From positions 91,346 to 155,345 of the forward strand of contig JAODUO010001071.1 in NCBI GenBank assembly GCA_025642075.2: a stretch of 64,000 nucleotides of DNA, in the 5' to 3' direction. Each line of letters opens with the position of its first letter. Positions within the stretch are counted from its first letter, which is position 1. Positions 13,101 to 27,500 of this stretch are shown here, piece after piece. Made by a program: the position numbers and the translations under genes. The notes beneath the pieces were generated by a model. It did no database searches, was not told the DNA's origin, and was given only the letters and a program-made list of their open reading frames with translations. The DNA is from Ridgeia piscesae. Lineage: Eukaryota; Annelida; Polychaeta; Sabellida; Siboglinidae.

Positions 13101-16100
13101 AGACAACAGTCTCACTCAGTTCAAAGAGGTGAGTCCAGACAACAGTCTCACTCAGTTCAAGACGAGTCCAGACAACAGTCTCACTCAGTTAAAGATGAGT
13201 CCAGACAACAGTCTCACTCAGTTCAAAGAAGTGAGTCCAGACAACAGTCTCACTCAGTTCAAAGAACTGAGTCCAGACAACAGTCTCACTCAGTTCAAAG
13301 AGGTGAGTCCAGACAACAGTCTCACTCAGTTGAAGAACTGAGTCCAGACAACAGTCTCACTCAGTTCAAAGAGGTGAGTCCAGACAACAGTCTCACTCAG
13401 TTGAAAGAACTGAGTCCAGACAACAGTCTCACTCAGTTGAAAGAACTGAGTCCAGACAACAGTCTCACTCAGTTCAAAGAACTGAGTCCAGACAACAGTC
13501 TCACTCAGTTGAAAGAACTGAGTCCAGACAACAGTCTCACTCAGTTCACTGATATTAGTAGTCATGATCTCAAGGGACAAGCACAATACCTAGGATACAA
13601 TTAGGGTGAATTCCGCTACTCCAAAAATAAAATATATTTCAAAGTACACCTGTAGTGCTATTTCAATTAACACCAAAGGAACTCAGGTGTAATACATATT
13701 ATTGTAAAATGTCTGTATAATATATGTATTGTGTGCCAGCAGGTCTACACGTTTGTATGAGTATATACTATGTACTGACACACACACTTCTTGTGGCAGG
13801 ACTTTGAGAGGATGCATCTGCCTGGCTACTACTTGAACAAGGAGGGAGCATACTACTACCTCTACCTCAACCGGATGCATGCTCACATGCAGTTAAACGT
13901 AGCAATCAGCTCAAAGCTGGAGGAGCACCTCGAGGTGAAGTCTACGGCCCACATCTCCTCACAGGCAGCTTCTGGCACAGTGCCAGAGGCCAGTCATACA
14001 GCACCGCAGAAATTGGTGTCAGAAGTGGGATCTGTGGTGGCGCCTGCAGCGGATGACATTGCAGCTGTGCAGACTGGAGGTGGAGATGAGGTGTTGGCTG
14101 CTGTGGCTGGTGCAGAGGAGTTGGTGGCGGATGTAGACACATGTGATAGTGTCTTGGGAGGATCAGTTGTGTCCGAGGATCTTGTTAAAGACTCGGTGGA
14201 GGATCATTCCGTAGGTCAGACAACTGTTGTGGTGAAAGAGGATCTTGTTGAAACTGGTGACAATTTTGAAGCGGTGGAAGCTGTTAGAATAGACACACAA
14301 TTGACGGAGGTCAGCACTGGACTTGGTGCCGTGCAAACAGCGTCCGGGTCAGAGGTCACTGGTGGTAAAGATATTGCAACAGATGAACAGAAGGCGACAT
14401 TGCAGGGTAAAGACATCAAGATCTCAATAATTCGGCCCAGTCCTGTTCGACAGGTGCCAAAGAAAGGTGTTGACAACCCACCACCATCCAGTGACACGTC
14501 ATCGACACAGGCCAACCACAAAGACGTCATCGTTGACGCTGATGCTTCATCAGTAAAAAAAGACAAAGCCATCGACATCCACGAAGATGAATCGATTAAG
14601 AACATAGCAAAAACCGTCGTGCTGCCACATGTGGTCCTTCGAAGGCGGCACCGATCAGGCGAACCAGTCAGTCAGACGACACCGGTGCGTGAGCTCAATT
14701 TGTTGGAGCGGCGGGCGACACTAGATGGCAGCAGCATGGTATGGGTGTCACGTTCTCTGCAGCAGCTGCAGGTTAGCACGCCATGCAGCAGTAGCGAGAC
14801 GATCGACAAGACCGGCATGAAGCGCATGCACAGTGCTGCCACCTTGGAGAAGTATCGGCACGAAAAGTCGAGGAAGTCAGCCGGTGCAGGATTGGACACG
14901 TCGGACCCACACATCGTGGCCAGATCCCGCAACCAGTCAGGTCTGCAGACTCCCAAGTCCACTTCCCTCGTCGACACCACCAGCAGCAGGAGCAGTGTTG
15001 GGGAGGAAGGTGAGGACTGAACTGTTCTGTTGGGGAGTCAAGATCTGGTAACTTCATTGTACAGTGCATTAAAGACGGGAAATTTACATTCAGATTGAAA
15101 TGCCAGTGATAAGATTGGTACAATACATAAAAATTGTTAAAGGCATTATGATACTGAAATGTGGTAAAATGCATCGTAAAGAGCATTAATATATACAAAT
15201 TAACTAATTAAAAATAAACAACACATCATGCAAAATTTCATGTTCTGTTTTAAACAATTTACCAAAGAATTTACCTTTAATGCAGTCACCCAATGGTCCA
15301 ACTGATGGAACTGTGTAATTTACTAAGGTTTCCTATAGAAATAGATTTTGAAAATAGTCAGAAATATTTGTTTATTTAAGCATATCATTCAGTAACTCAG
15401 TTTTAACTTAATTCACCTGGGCTGTCACTCAAGTTTGGATTGTCAGCTAGTAAGTGTACTTGGGCTTGGAACCCCAAAGTAATGTGTCTATGCACCTGTT
15501 ATTTTTTTAAATTAGAAATTTCTGGAATTTAAAAAAACCCAGTGTACTTAATATTGTTATACTCTGAGGCTTTCAAGGATACCACCTGTGATCCTGGTTC
15601 ATACTCTCAAATGTTAGGGTAGGTAAGTAGGACAGACGAACGATGTATTGCCTTGACAAGTTGTACACACTGACAGCATGGGCTACATTTAACTGTGACA
15701 AATTTTACATCTTATATTTAGGCCCAGAAAATGTTGTTTCAGGTTACGAGGGAGACTCGAGTGATATGGATGAGGAGGGCGTGATGATGTCATTCAGCGA
15801 CTCCCTCGTCCCACATCGCGTGCTGCCCAACTTCTGGCTCATCATGCGCATCTACTCCGATGTAGTCGACGTCTTCTTCCATGCCAGGTAACACATCTAC
15901 TCCGATGTAGTCGATGTCTTCTTCCATGCCAGGTAACACATCCACCCCATGGTCAATGTTTCAATGTGTTCTTGGACCCCAAACACTCTACATTTCTTCT
16001 TCCATGCCTGGTAACACATCCACCCCATGGTCAATGTTTCAATGTGTTCTTGGACCCCAAACACTCTACATTTCTTCTACCATGGCTGGTAACACATCCA

Positions 16101-19100
16101 CCCCATGGCCAATGTTTCAATGTGTTCTTGGACCCCAAACACTCTACATTTCTTCTTCCATGCCAGGTAACACACCCACCCCATGGTCAATATTTCAGTG
16201 TGTTGTTGGACCCCCAAACACTCTACATTTCTTCTACCATGGCTGGTAACACATCCACCCCATGGCCAATGTTTCAATGTGTTCTTGGACCCCAAACACT
16301 CTACATTTCTTCTACCATGGCTGGTAACACATCCACCCCATGGCCAATGTTTCAATGTGTTCTTGGACCCCAAACACTCTACATTTCTTCTACCATGGCT
16401 GGTAACACACCCACCCCATGGCCAATGTTTCAATGTGTTCTTGGACCCCAAACACTCTACATTTCTTCTACCATGGCTGGTAACACATCCACCCCATGGC
16501 CAATGTTTCAATGTGTTCTTGGACCCCAAACACTCTACATTTCTTCTACCATGGCTGGTAACACATCCACCCCATGGCCAATGTTTCAATGTGTTCTTGG
16601 ACCCCAAACACTCTACATTTCTTCTACCATGGCTGGTAACACACCCACCCCATGGCCAATGTTTCAATGTGTTCTTGGACCCCAAACACTCTACATTTCT
16701 TCTACCATGGCTGGTAACACACCCACCCCATGGTCAATATTTCAGTGTGTTCTTGGACCCCCAAACACTCTACATTTCTTCTACCATGGCTGGTAACACA
16801 TCCACCCCATGGTCAATGTTTCAATGTGTTCTTGGACCCCAAACACTGTACATTTCTTCTTCCATGCCTGGTAACACATCCACCCCATGGTCAATGTTTC
16901 AATGTGTTCTTGGACCCCAAACACTCTACATTTCTTCTACCATGGCTGGTAACACATCCACCCCATGGCCAATGTTTCAATGTGTTCTTGGACCCCAAAC
17001 ACTCTACATTTCTTCTACCATGGCTGGTAACACACCCACCCCATGGCCAATGTTTCAATGTGTTCTTGGACCCCAAACACTCTACATTTCTTCTACCATG
17101 GCTGGTAACACACCCACCCCATGGTCAATATTTCAGTGTGTTCTTGGACCCCCAAACACTCTACATTTCTTCTACCATGGCTGGTAACACATCCACCCCA
17201 TGGTCAATGTTTCAATGTGTTCTTGGACCCCAAACACTGTACATTTCTTCTTCCATGCCTGGTAACACATCCACCCCATGGTCAATGTTTCAATGTGTTC
17301 TTGGACCCCAAACACTCTACATTTCTTCTTCCATGCCTGGTAACACATCCACCCCATGGTCAATGTTTCAATGTGTTCTTGGACCCCAAACACTCTACAT
17401 TTCTTCTACCATGCCAGGTAACACATCCACCCCATGGTCAATGTTTCAATGTGTTCTTGGACCCCAAACACTCTACATTTCTTCTTCCATGCCTGGTAAC
17501 ACATCCACCCCATGGCCAATGTTTCTGTGTGTTCTTGGACCCCAAACACTCTACATTTCTTCTTCCATGCCTGGTAACACATCCACCCCATGGTCAATGT
17601 TTCAATGTGTTCTTGGACCCCAAACACTCTACATTTCTTCTTCCATGCCTGGTAACACATCCACCCCATGGTCAATGTTTCAATGTGTTCTTGAACCCCA
17701 AACACTACATTTCTTCCATTGCTGGTAATATGTCTTTATCATGCCAGGTAATTGTCTTGGGTGGAGTGTGTTGGTGCGAAAACAGAAGTCTTAGCTGCAT
17801 TCAGTGTAGTCGGAATCGCTGACAAAGCAAGAATGTTTTCTTTAATGCTTGATAAACACATAGTTTGTACAAGCATTGTTGTGGTGAGACGGTACGGGCT
17901 TGTGAAATCATATTTTGGGAGGCGTTGATTTTGTAATTGTACACGGGGGAGTCATATCTAGTACTGCTGAGCCAGCAACATTTGCTGACAAACCCACATG
18001 TGACATCATGTGACACCCTATGATATGATGTGACATGATGTGACAGAGACAACAGGGAGGAGGACCGGCCGGAATACCTGCAACAGAAGATGCTCCTGAG
18101 TGACATCATCAAGAACATCCGTGCCATCTGCCGCACGGTCAACCAGGTGGGTAGATGATGGGGACAGGCCGCAACACACAGGGGACAAGCCACAAACTAC
18201 GGGGGACAGACCCAACACACGGGGGACAGGCTGCAACACATGGGACAGATACACACACAAGGGACAGACGGCAACACACAGGGGACAGACCAGAACACAC
18301 AGGGCAGGGGATATACCTCAATACATGGGGGACAGACCAGAACACACGGGGGACAGACCAGAACACACAGGGCAGGGGATATACCTCAGTCCATGGGGGA
18401 CAGACCAGAACACACAGGGCAGGGGATATACCTCAATCCATGGGGGACAGACCAGAACACACGGGGGACAGACCAGAACATACAGGGCAGGGGATATATC
18501 TCAATCCATAGGGGACAGACCAGAACACACGGGGGCAGACCAGAACATACAAGGCAGGGGATATACCTCAATCCATGGGGGACAGACCAGAACACACGAG
18601 GGACAGACCAGAACATACAGGGCAGGGGATATATCTCAATCCATAGGGGACAGACCAGAACACACGGGGGCAGACCAGAACACACAGGGCAGGGGATATA
18701 CCTCAATCCATGGGGGACAGACCAGAACACACAGGGGAGGGGATATACCTCAATCCATTGGGGACAGACCAGAATACACGGGGAACAGACCAGAACACAC
18801 AGGGCAGGGGATATACCTCAATCCATGGGGGACAGACCAGAATGCATGGGGAACAAACCAGAACACACAGGGCAGGGGATATACCTCAATCCATGGGGGA
18901 CAGACCAGAATACATGGGGAACAGACCAGAACACATGGGGAACAGATTGCAACCCAGTGCAGGGGACACTCCGCAACACACAGGGGACAGGCTGCAACAC
19001 ACAGGAGATAGACCACAACACATGGGGGACGGACCCAACACACGGGGGACAGACCACAAAATACAGTGGAAAGACCACAAAACACAGGGACATACCACAA

Positions 19101-21482
19101 CGCATAGTGGACTAATATGACTAAGTAAATAAATCGTTTTGTCTGTGACGTTCAATTATTGGCTATTGCACTATAATAAACAAATGTCATCAGCAAATCA
19201 TTCGACATGCAATAGTAACAGGACCATGGTCCCATGTGGCTGACTGGCTGGGTCTGTGTTCAGAGACGACTACTGCAGGAGTTGAACGACACTCGCATGT
19301 GTAACCTGCTGCTGGTGCCAGAGGCTGACGAGGACATTCGATGGACACAGGACAAGTTCTACGACTTCCCAAGGCACAAGAAAGGGGCAAGCGGTGGGTG
19401 TCGTCTGAAAACAATGAGAGGGGCTTAAAAAGTAGTGGGTGTGGCTTGTGGTGGGAGGGAGTGGCTTGTGTAGGAAAAGAATGGCATGGAAAGCAGTGGG
19501 TGTGGTTTGGTGGGATTTGATGGATTGGTTTAAAGTGTAGTTTGTGAAGGTGGGAGTGGCTTATAAAAATGTGGGTGTGGCTTGTATGGGAGGGGAGTGG
19601 CATGGAAAGCTGTGAGTGTGGTTTGGTGGGATTTTATGGATTGGTTTGAAGTGTAGTTTGTGAAGGTGGGAGTGGCTTATAAAACTGTGGGAGTGGCTTG
19701 TATGGGAGGGGAGTGGCATGGAAAGCTGTGAGTGTGGTTTGGTAGGATTTTATGGATTGGTTTGAAGTGTAGTTTGTGAAGGTGGGAGTGGCTTATAAAA
19801 CTGTGGGAGTGGCTTGTATGGGAGGGGAGTGGCATGGAAAGCTGTGGGTGTGGTTTGGTAGGATTTTATGGATTGGTTTGAAGTGTAGTTTGTGAAGGTG
19901 GGAGTGGCTTATAAAACTGTGGGAGTGGCTTGTATGGGAGGGGAGTGGCATGGAAAGCTGTGGGTGTGGTTTGGTAGGATTTTATGGATTGGTTTGAAGT
20001 GTAGTTTGTTAAGGTGGGAGTGGCTTATAAAACTGTGTGAGTGGCTTGTATGGGAGGGGAGTGGCATGGAAAGCTGTGGGTGTGGTTTGGTAGGATTTTA
20101 TGGATTGGTTTGAAGTGTAGTTTGTGAAGGTGGGAGTGGCTTATAAAACTGTGGGAGTGGCTTGTATGGGAGGGGAGTGGCATGGAAAGCTGTGGGTGTG
20201 GTTTGGTAGGATTTTATGGATTGGTTTGAAGTGTAGTTTGTGAAGGTGGGAGTGGCTTATAAAACTGTGGGAGTGGCTTGTATGGGAGGGGAGTGGCATG
20301 GAAAGCTGTGGGTGTGGTTTGGTAGGATTTTATGGATTGGTTTGAAGTGTAGTTTGTGAAGGTGGGAGTGGCTTATAAAACTGGGAGTGGCTTGTATGGG
20401 AGGGGAGTGGCATGGAAAGCTGTGGGTGTGGTTTGGTAGGATTTTATGGATTGGTTTGAAGTGTAGTTTGTTAAGGTGGGAGTGGCTTATAAAACTGGGA
20501 GTGGCTTGTATGGGAGGGGAGTGGCATGGAAAGCTGTGGGTGTGGTTTGGTAGGATTTTATGGATTGGTTTGAAGTGTAGTTTGTGAAGGTGGGAGTGGC
20601 TTATAAAACTGTGGGAGTGGCTTGTATGGGAGGGGAGTGGCATGGAAAGCTGTGGGTGTGGTTTGGTAGGATTTTATGGATTGGTTTGAAGTGTAGTTTG
20701 TGAAGGTGGGAGTGGCTTATAAAACTGTGGGAGTGGCTTGTATCGAAGGGGAGTGGTTGGAAAGCTGTGGGTGTGGTTTGGTTGAGATTGGAGGGTGTGA
20801 TTTGGAAAGTTGTGATGAATGGCATGGGTAGCCATGGAATATGCAAATATGGGAGGGGCAGCCGTGGAAGTGGTGGGATTTCATTGAACAAAAGCATGTG
20901 TCTGTTGATAGTTTTTCATAACCAAATTTCACAACACGTAAGACAAACAGCTGCATGTGATAAATGGCAAAGGAGTTGAACCAGTTGTGTGATGTGTCAA
21001 TGTTTGATGACTGTCATATGTTACACATTAACCCAACTTGTTTAAACAATATGTTGTCTGTTGTTTCCCTTCCAGAATCAGATGAGTCTGACGACAACTC
21101 TCCACCCAAGAAGTATTTGGCAGACATGATGAAATTCAAGCCAGGCCACTTTGCCTGCGAATGTGTCTGGAGAAAGTCATTCATACTTCACTCTAGGCTG
21201 AAGATGGGGCCGGGCCGCAGTGTCATCTCTAGGGGTGAGTGTCAGGCCAGGCTGTAGTGGCATCTCTAAGGGGCCGCAGTGGCATCTGTAGTATAAATAT
21301 CAAGCCAGACCACAGTGCCATCTTAAGGGCAAGTGTTAGTGTTAGACTGGGTCACAGTAGCAACTTCACTGAATAAGGTTTATATATATATTTTTTATTC
21401 ACACTTGAATTAATATAAATAATTGAAAATAAACCTATTAATCACTATGAAAAATATACTTTTTACTCCTAAATCTAGTTAC

Positions 21483-21564
<82 letters not shown>

Positions 21565-24500
21565 TTATATATATATATATATATATAAAATATACTACTA
21601 AAAAGATGTGTCATCGTAACATTCAGTATAGAAAAATTGTCTTACGGCACACGCCTGCTCACACTACTGTGATCAGGCCCCCCCCCGTTGGTTACATTCA
21701 GCGATTGCAATTTCATGTACAGCGTGAAAAATAAGCCGCACTCTTGCGTTCATTGTTATCAACAGGCTATGCTCAGTGGCACTTACTGGTCAACAACAGG
21801 CCATGCTCAGTGGCACTTACTGGTCAACAACAGGCCATGCTCAGTGGCACTTACTGGTCAACAACAGGCCATGCTCAGTGGCACTTACTGGTCAACAACA
21901 GGCCATGCTCAGTGGCACTTACTGGTCAACAACAGGCCATGCTCAGTGGCACTTACTGGTCAACAACAGGCCATGCTCAGTGGCACTTACTGGTCAACAA
22001 CAGGCCATGCTCAGTGGCACTTACTGGTCAACAACAGGCCATGCTCAGTGGCACTTACTGGAATATCCAGAAACACCAGTGAATATACCTAAGTAAACCA
22101 CTGTGGAATCTTATACTTCACAAGAAGGTGTCAGTGTTGGTCTTGTGTCTGCAGGTATCCAGGCGTTACGGTCCATACTGAACAAGTTCTCCGTGAACAA
22201 CCGAAAGAACATGTTTGTGTTTCGTGAGAGCAACCAGGAATCTGTCTTCTATCTCAGGTCAGCTGATTTGTGTTTAATTACGAAATAATTACATTAACGG
22301 TTCCTCCTTTGTTCAATTTTCACTCAACTTGAATCAAACTCATGTCAGAAATACAGAGGAACCTTCTGTTAAGGTCATTATTGGGATTGGAGCAGAAATG
22401 GACTGAACAGGAACGTGACTGTTAGCAGCACCATGTCACATAATAACAATAAACAATAATAAAGTAAATAATAAAAATAAATACAATAGTTGACTTGACA
22501 CTATAGGTAAAACAAAGTCATAAGTAAATTTATCATTTCTAGACACGAAGAAAGCAGACCAAAAAAATAGTAAATAAAATATTTTTGTATTTAAAGTTTT
22601 ATTTATTTAATTTGTATTTCTTTTTTTTTTATTTAATTTTCTTTTTTATTTAATTAAAGCAGTTCTAAGTAAAGTTCTTGCAAGCATTTTATCTTACATG
22701 TATTCTGGGTGCTGTACACATATATGTATAAAATCAGTAGGAACGAAATAAAACAAGTTACTGTTCATGTCACCAGACTGAATGAGTCGACGTCGGACGC
22801 AATGGGAGGGACGCCAAGTGTGGGAGATGGTCAGGAGTCTGTGCACAGCTGTGGCACATGTAAGTAACCCAGTGGCATTTCTATGACTCCATTTGTGCGA
22901 ACATGGAATTATGTGAGAATTACACTGAAACCTATCAATGTAAACAGAAATTTACTGTCAGAATTGTTTGAATGCACTGTGATTGGATTGTCTGTTTATG
23001 GATTGTGTTTATATGTTGGATGTGCTGTGTTAATCTGACATTGTCTGCGCGCAGGAATGAGCTGAACACTCTTTGCTCTTTAGTTAAATTGAATTCCACG
23101 GTATTCAGTTCAACACAGATTTACCCAAGATACTTTACTTAAAGCGAAAATGACTCGATCTCTGAACAGGTAAAATTCCTATTGCGTTGTGATTGCAGGA
23201 CAAACATGTCATATCTACAAAATATTCAACTCCTGCTGCAACGTCTGGTTAGACATGGAAAAGGAACTTACAGCTGAGTTAGATGTGCCTACTTCAATTT
23301 AGACCAATCCTGTACTTTGAACTTAGCGTGTCTTTCAAGAAGTTTTGCTTGGTGTTGTACATTTGATTCAGGAAAGATTGAACATTTGCAAGCAGTAAAA
23401 TGTTTTTCAATAGGCAGTGAATTTAGACGTTCTATTTTGTTTGTTACAGTTTCACGGAGTTCGTCCATCATGTCTTTGCCAGTGAAGAAACAAACAGAAC
23501 TGGATGATGAAGCCTCGGTGATTGGCACTTACGCAACTGTAAGTACTAAGACTGTTTGGAGGATACCATCTCGCATAAAAAGCAAGCAAGGAGAACAGCT
23601 CGTCTTTGTCTAGAGAACATGCTTTAACTCTCGGTTTCACTCATCGGTTGTTCATTTGAGAGAATGTAACTCTGAAGTGGCACTTGTAAAAAGGTGTAAT
23701 GATAATTTTATTCTGAAGAGACATTAAAAATATATGGCTTGACCAGCCAGTACCAGGACTTTGCAGGTTGACACCAGTACCATGTGTCGAGTAAGGTGCC
23801 AATGATTCCATTTTTACAAAGTAAGCTCTCACCGAGTGTCAGCCCTAAAAAACTATAGTTCACCTAAATTTACATTTGATCTTATGACTTCAAACAAACA
23901 TTATATCCTGTAGCCGTAGCCTACGAAATTCAATTATTGGGTAGTGAAACTTTGTATTTTGTGCTACATAAAGTCTCTGGTCACTTTGCAGCGGTCACGC
24001 CGACTGTCCAGTGCAGACCATGATGGTGAGCTGAGTGGCCTGATGTCTCCGTCCAGTCGGTCAGCGACCTACGCTCACCGCCGGGACGATGTCATCTTGC
24101 TGTCTGCTTATGGCATTTGTCCAGTCAGTAAGTACAAATAATCACTGCTCCCGCTGTAGTAATCGCAGCTCCCAGAACAAGTACATACCTTATGCTGAAT
24201 GTCTGGAGCCTGTCTGTGTCCTCCCAGACGAGATTGAGATAGTCCCGCAATTGTGTGAGTGCAAACAATCGCTGCTCCCAGTGTAGTAATTACAGCTCCC
24301 TGACAAAGCATGCACCCCATGATTAGTGCAGCTGTCTTCAGCCTGTCTGTGTCTTCTTTTAGACGAGGCTGGGAAAATCGTGCGATTTAGGAAGTTTAAC
24401 ATAAACGTCTTTCTGTATCCCGGTTTACAGATTTGAAACTGACGTGTTCTTCGTGTTATTTAATTAGTTAATTTCTCCCCAGTTGAGATCTTGCAGCAAG

Positions 24501-27500
24501 CTCAGTGTCACACTTGTACTTTAGGTGCTGAGATCAGTGGGGACCTTGTAGATGTCCTACAGAAGAAACTAAATGACGCTGTGTTGGACGTCATCACTGT
24601 CACTCTGTCTCGTAACCCCATGTGCAAGCTCAGTCCAGATGACATCCAGGTAAGTGGTCACCGGATGGTCACCTTGTGTCTGTCCACTAGTCAGTTGTGT
24701 CTTATGTTCAGTAAGTAATATACACAATGTATAGTAAATTCCTTTATATATTATTGTATATCTGATAATTAGTTTCCTGATTTATAATACAGAATAAATA
24801 CATTATTATTTAAATAATACATTCTTTTAAATGTTTATGATTTTTAACAGATCAAAATTACATTTTATTATGTAATATGCAGTGGTGTATTAAAAAATTT
24901 CATTTAACGAATGTTTATATAATATAACCCATATTACATATTAATTAAGCATGTGTTGTATATAATAGAGATGTACGGAAAGTGACATTCATGATATTGT
25001 TTTTCATGGTATTTTGTATTTATTTTTAAATAATTTGATCGATTAAAAAATCTCTTATTAAAGTAAACACGATAAAAAATATAGTAATTATGCATTGCAT
25101 GAAAACTGTCAATTACCGTCACGTTGACTGTGTGTTTACAGTTCATCCAGCCCCCCGGGCCGCCCGCCCACACCCTGCGTCTTCTCATCCCCGCCAGTGC
25201 CATGCTGCAGCAGTTCGCCCTTGGCTTCTACCTGCGTCAGAACCTGCTCCAGTTCACACACACCCCCAAGTACACGGAGCACCGTGCCGAGAACATCTTC
25301 AAGGACTACACCGACGAGGAGCACCCCACCCCCATCCCCGACAGAGACGTCTTCATCTACAACACCCCTCAGCAGTCCCGTGGTAAAGGTAAGACATATG
25401 GGACACCCCCAGCAGTTATGGGGTAAGTGTAAGACAGTTATGACACCCCCAGCAGTTATGGGGTAAGTGTAAGACAGTTGTGACACCCCCAGCAGTTATG
25501 GGTAAGTGTAAGACAGTTGTGACACCCCCAGCAATTATGAGGTAAGTGTAAGAGAGTTGTGACACCCCCAGCAGTTATGAGGTAAGTGTAAGACAGTTGT
25601 GACACCCCCAGCATTATGAGGTAAGTGTAAGACAGTTGTGACACCCCCAGCAATTATGAGGTAAGTGTAAGACAGTTGTGACACCCCCAGCAGTTATGAG
25701 GTAAGTGTAAGACAGTTGTGACACCCCCAGCAGTTATGCGGTAAGGGTAAGACATTTGTGACACCCCATCAGTACCGGAGTAAAGGTAAGACAGGCATTC
25801 AGTCACTCATAACTTTATCTTGAACTATGATGCATCTCCAGACCAGCAATATACATTTTCACCTGCAAATGACTGACAGTTCCATTATATTTACCCAGAA
25901 TGCATTTCTTTTGAATCACTGTATATATTACTTCTTCACCAATAATGCTTATCTTCATCCACTGTTCCACTAACTCAACCTGTAATTCCACCTCAAGACA
26001 CAATGCCGTTGCCATTTCCCACAATGCAACTGTCTTTACCCAAAATGCAACACTGAACCCACAACGAAGCACTTGATCCACAGTGCAGCACTGAATCAAC
26101 ATTGCTATTGTTTTGACCCATAATGCAACACTGAACCAATAATGCAACTATCTTGACCCATAATGCAACATTGAACCCAGAATGCCACTATATTGACCCC
26201 CAGTGCCACTGATGACCCCCAGTGCCACTGATGACCCCTGTGTCTGTCTCTTGCAGGTATTGCGTGTCTCCACCTCCAGTTTGTGGATGGTCGAGGTCGA
26301 CCAGTCCAGCTCCTGGGCAGTCGCAAGCCACTGCCTCTGGCCTACAAGGACACGCTGGAGAGGACCATGTTTGACAGCATGGTCTCCACCAGTGTCTACG
26401 AGCCTCAGCCTGACAGCAAGTCTCCAGGTGAGACTATCTGTCGGTCTCTATCGTTGTCTTGTGCCTGTGAAAGATGTCTCCTAGCAAGACTCATAACAGA
26501 GGACAGGTGGAACTGTTACCTTGGCTACAGTTGTTAGTTGGTCTGTCAAGAGGGGTTTATTGGTTATAAATGGAATGCTGACAAATCCATATTAATCAGA
26601 AGGTATCTGAAGCCATATTGCAGGATCAAGATGTTTTGAAAAGAGTGGAATATAGTTGCACACGTTAGAATTGTGCACATTGTGACAGTAACGATGGCAC
26701 TGGAGATGGTTCTTTATGGTACTCCAGAGTGAAGTAAAAATGTGATAATATACATATTAAACTATACTTGTATCATCACTAAAACTGTAAATAAATAAAT
26801 GGACACAAATTCAACCATCAGTTGTGGGGAAAAGAAATGTTTTTAAATGTCGTTAGAAATTGGTGCATTATTTTTATGTTTGATGGTATAATGATGATGG
26901 TGATGTTTGTTATGATTATGGAGATGATGGTGATGATGGTGATGATGATGGTGATGATGATAGTGATGATGGAGGTGATGTTGATTGAGATGATGATGGT
27001 GATGACGATAGTGATGATGGAGGTGATGTTGATTGAGATGATGATGGTGATGATGATAGTGATGATGGAGGTGATGTTGATGGAGATGACGATGGTGATG
27101 ATGATAGTGATGATGGAGGTGATGTTGATGGAGATGATGATGGTGATGATGATAGTGATGATGGAGGTGATGTTGATGGAGATGACGATGGTGATGATGA
27201 TAGTGATGATGATAGTGATGATGGAGGTGATGTTGATGGAGATGATGATGGTGAATGGAGATAATGATGGAGATGATGATATTGTGGTGATGATGACAAT
27301 TGTGACTGTGATAATGATGATGATGATGTTGGTTGTCTCAGGCCCCCCAGCCTTGGTCCAGATGAGCCTGTGGCAGCAGGGAGACGTGGTCCTGTCTCAG
27401 CTCACTGACCGACTCATCCTTGCCGTGAAACACGCCGTCTGTGACATCATCATGGAGTACCGCCTGCTCACAGCGCCACTCTGTGAGGTGCCCGAACACT

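Noticed and set aside
11157..13604. Repeat proteins ([12 protein letters not shown])n and [16 protein letters not shown] frames
   Set aside because: Frames arise from the 36-bp unit; the real exon frame is broken after the second copy and the strong donor at 11023 ends the exon.
15914..17822. 276-334-codon repeat frames on both strands
   Set aside because: Artefact of the 78-bp unit; exon 9 read-through meets a stop at once.
24222..24410. Extra SZT2 exon after tcccag or ttttag
   Set aside because: Exon 16 to exon 17 already joins in phase and matches vertebrate continuity. These two sites belong to a tandem duplication.
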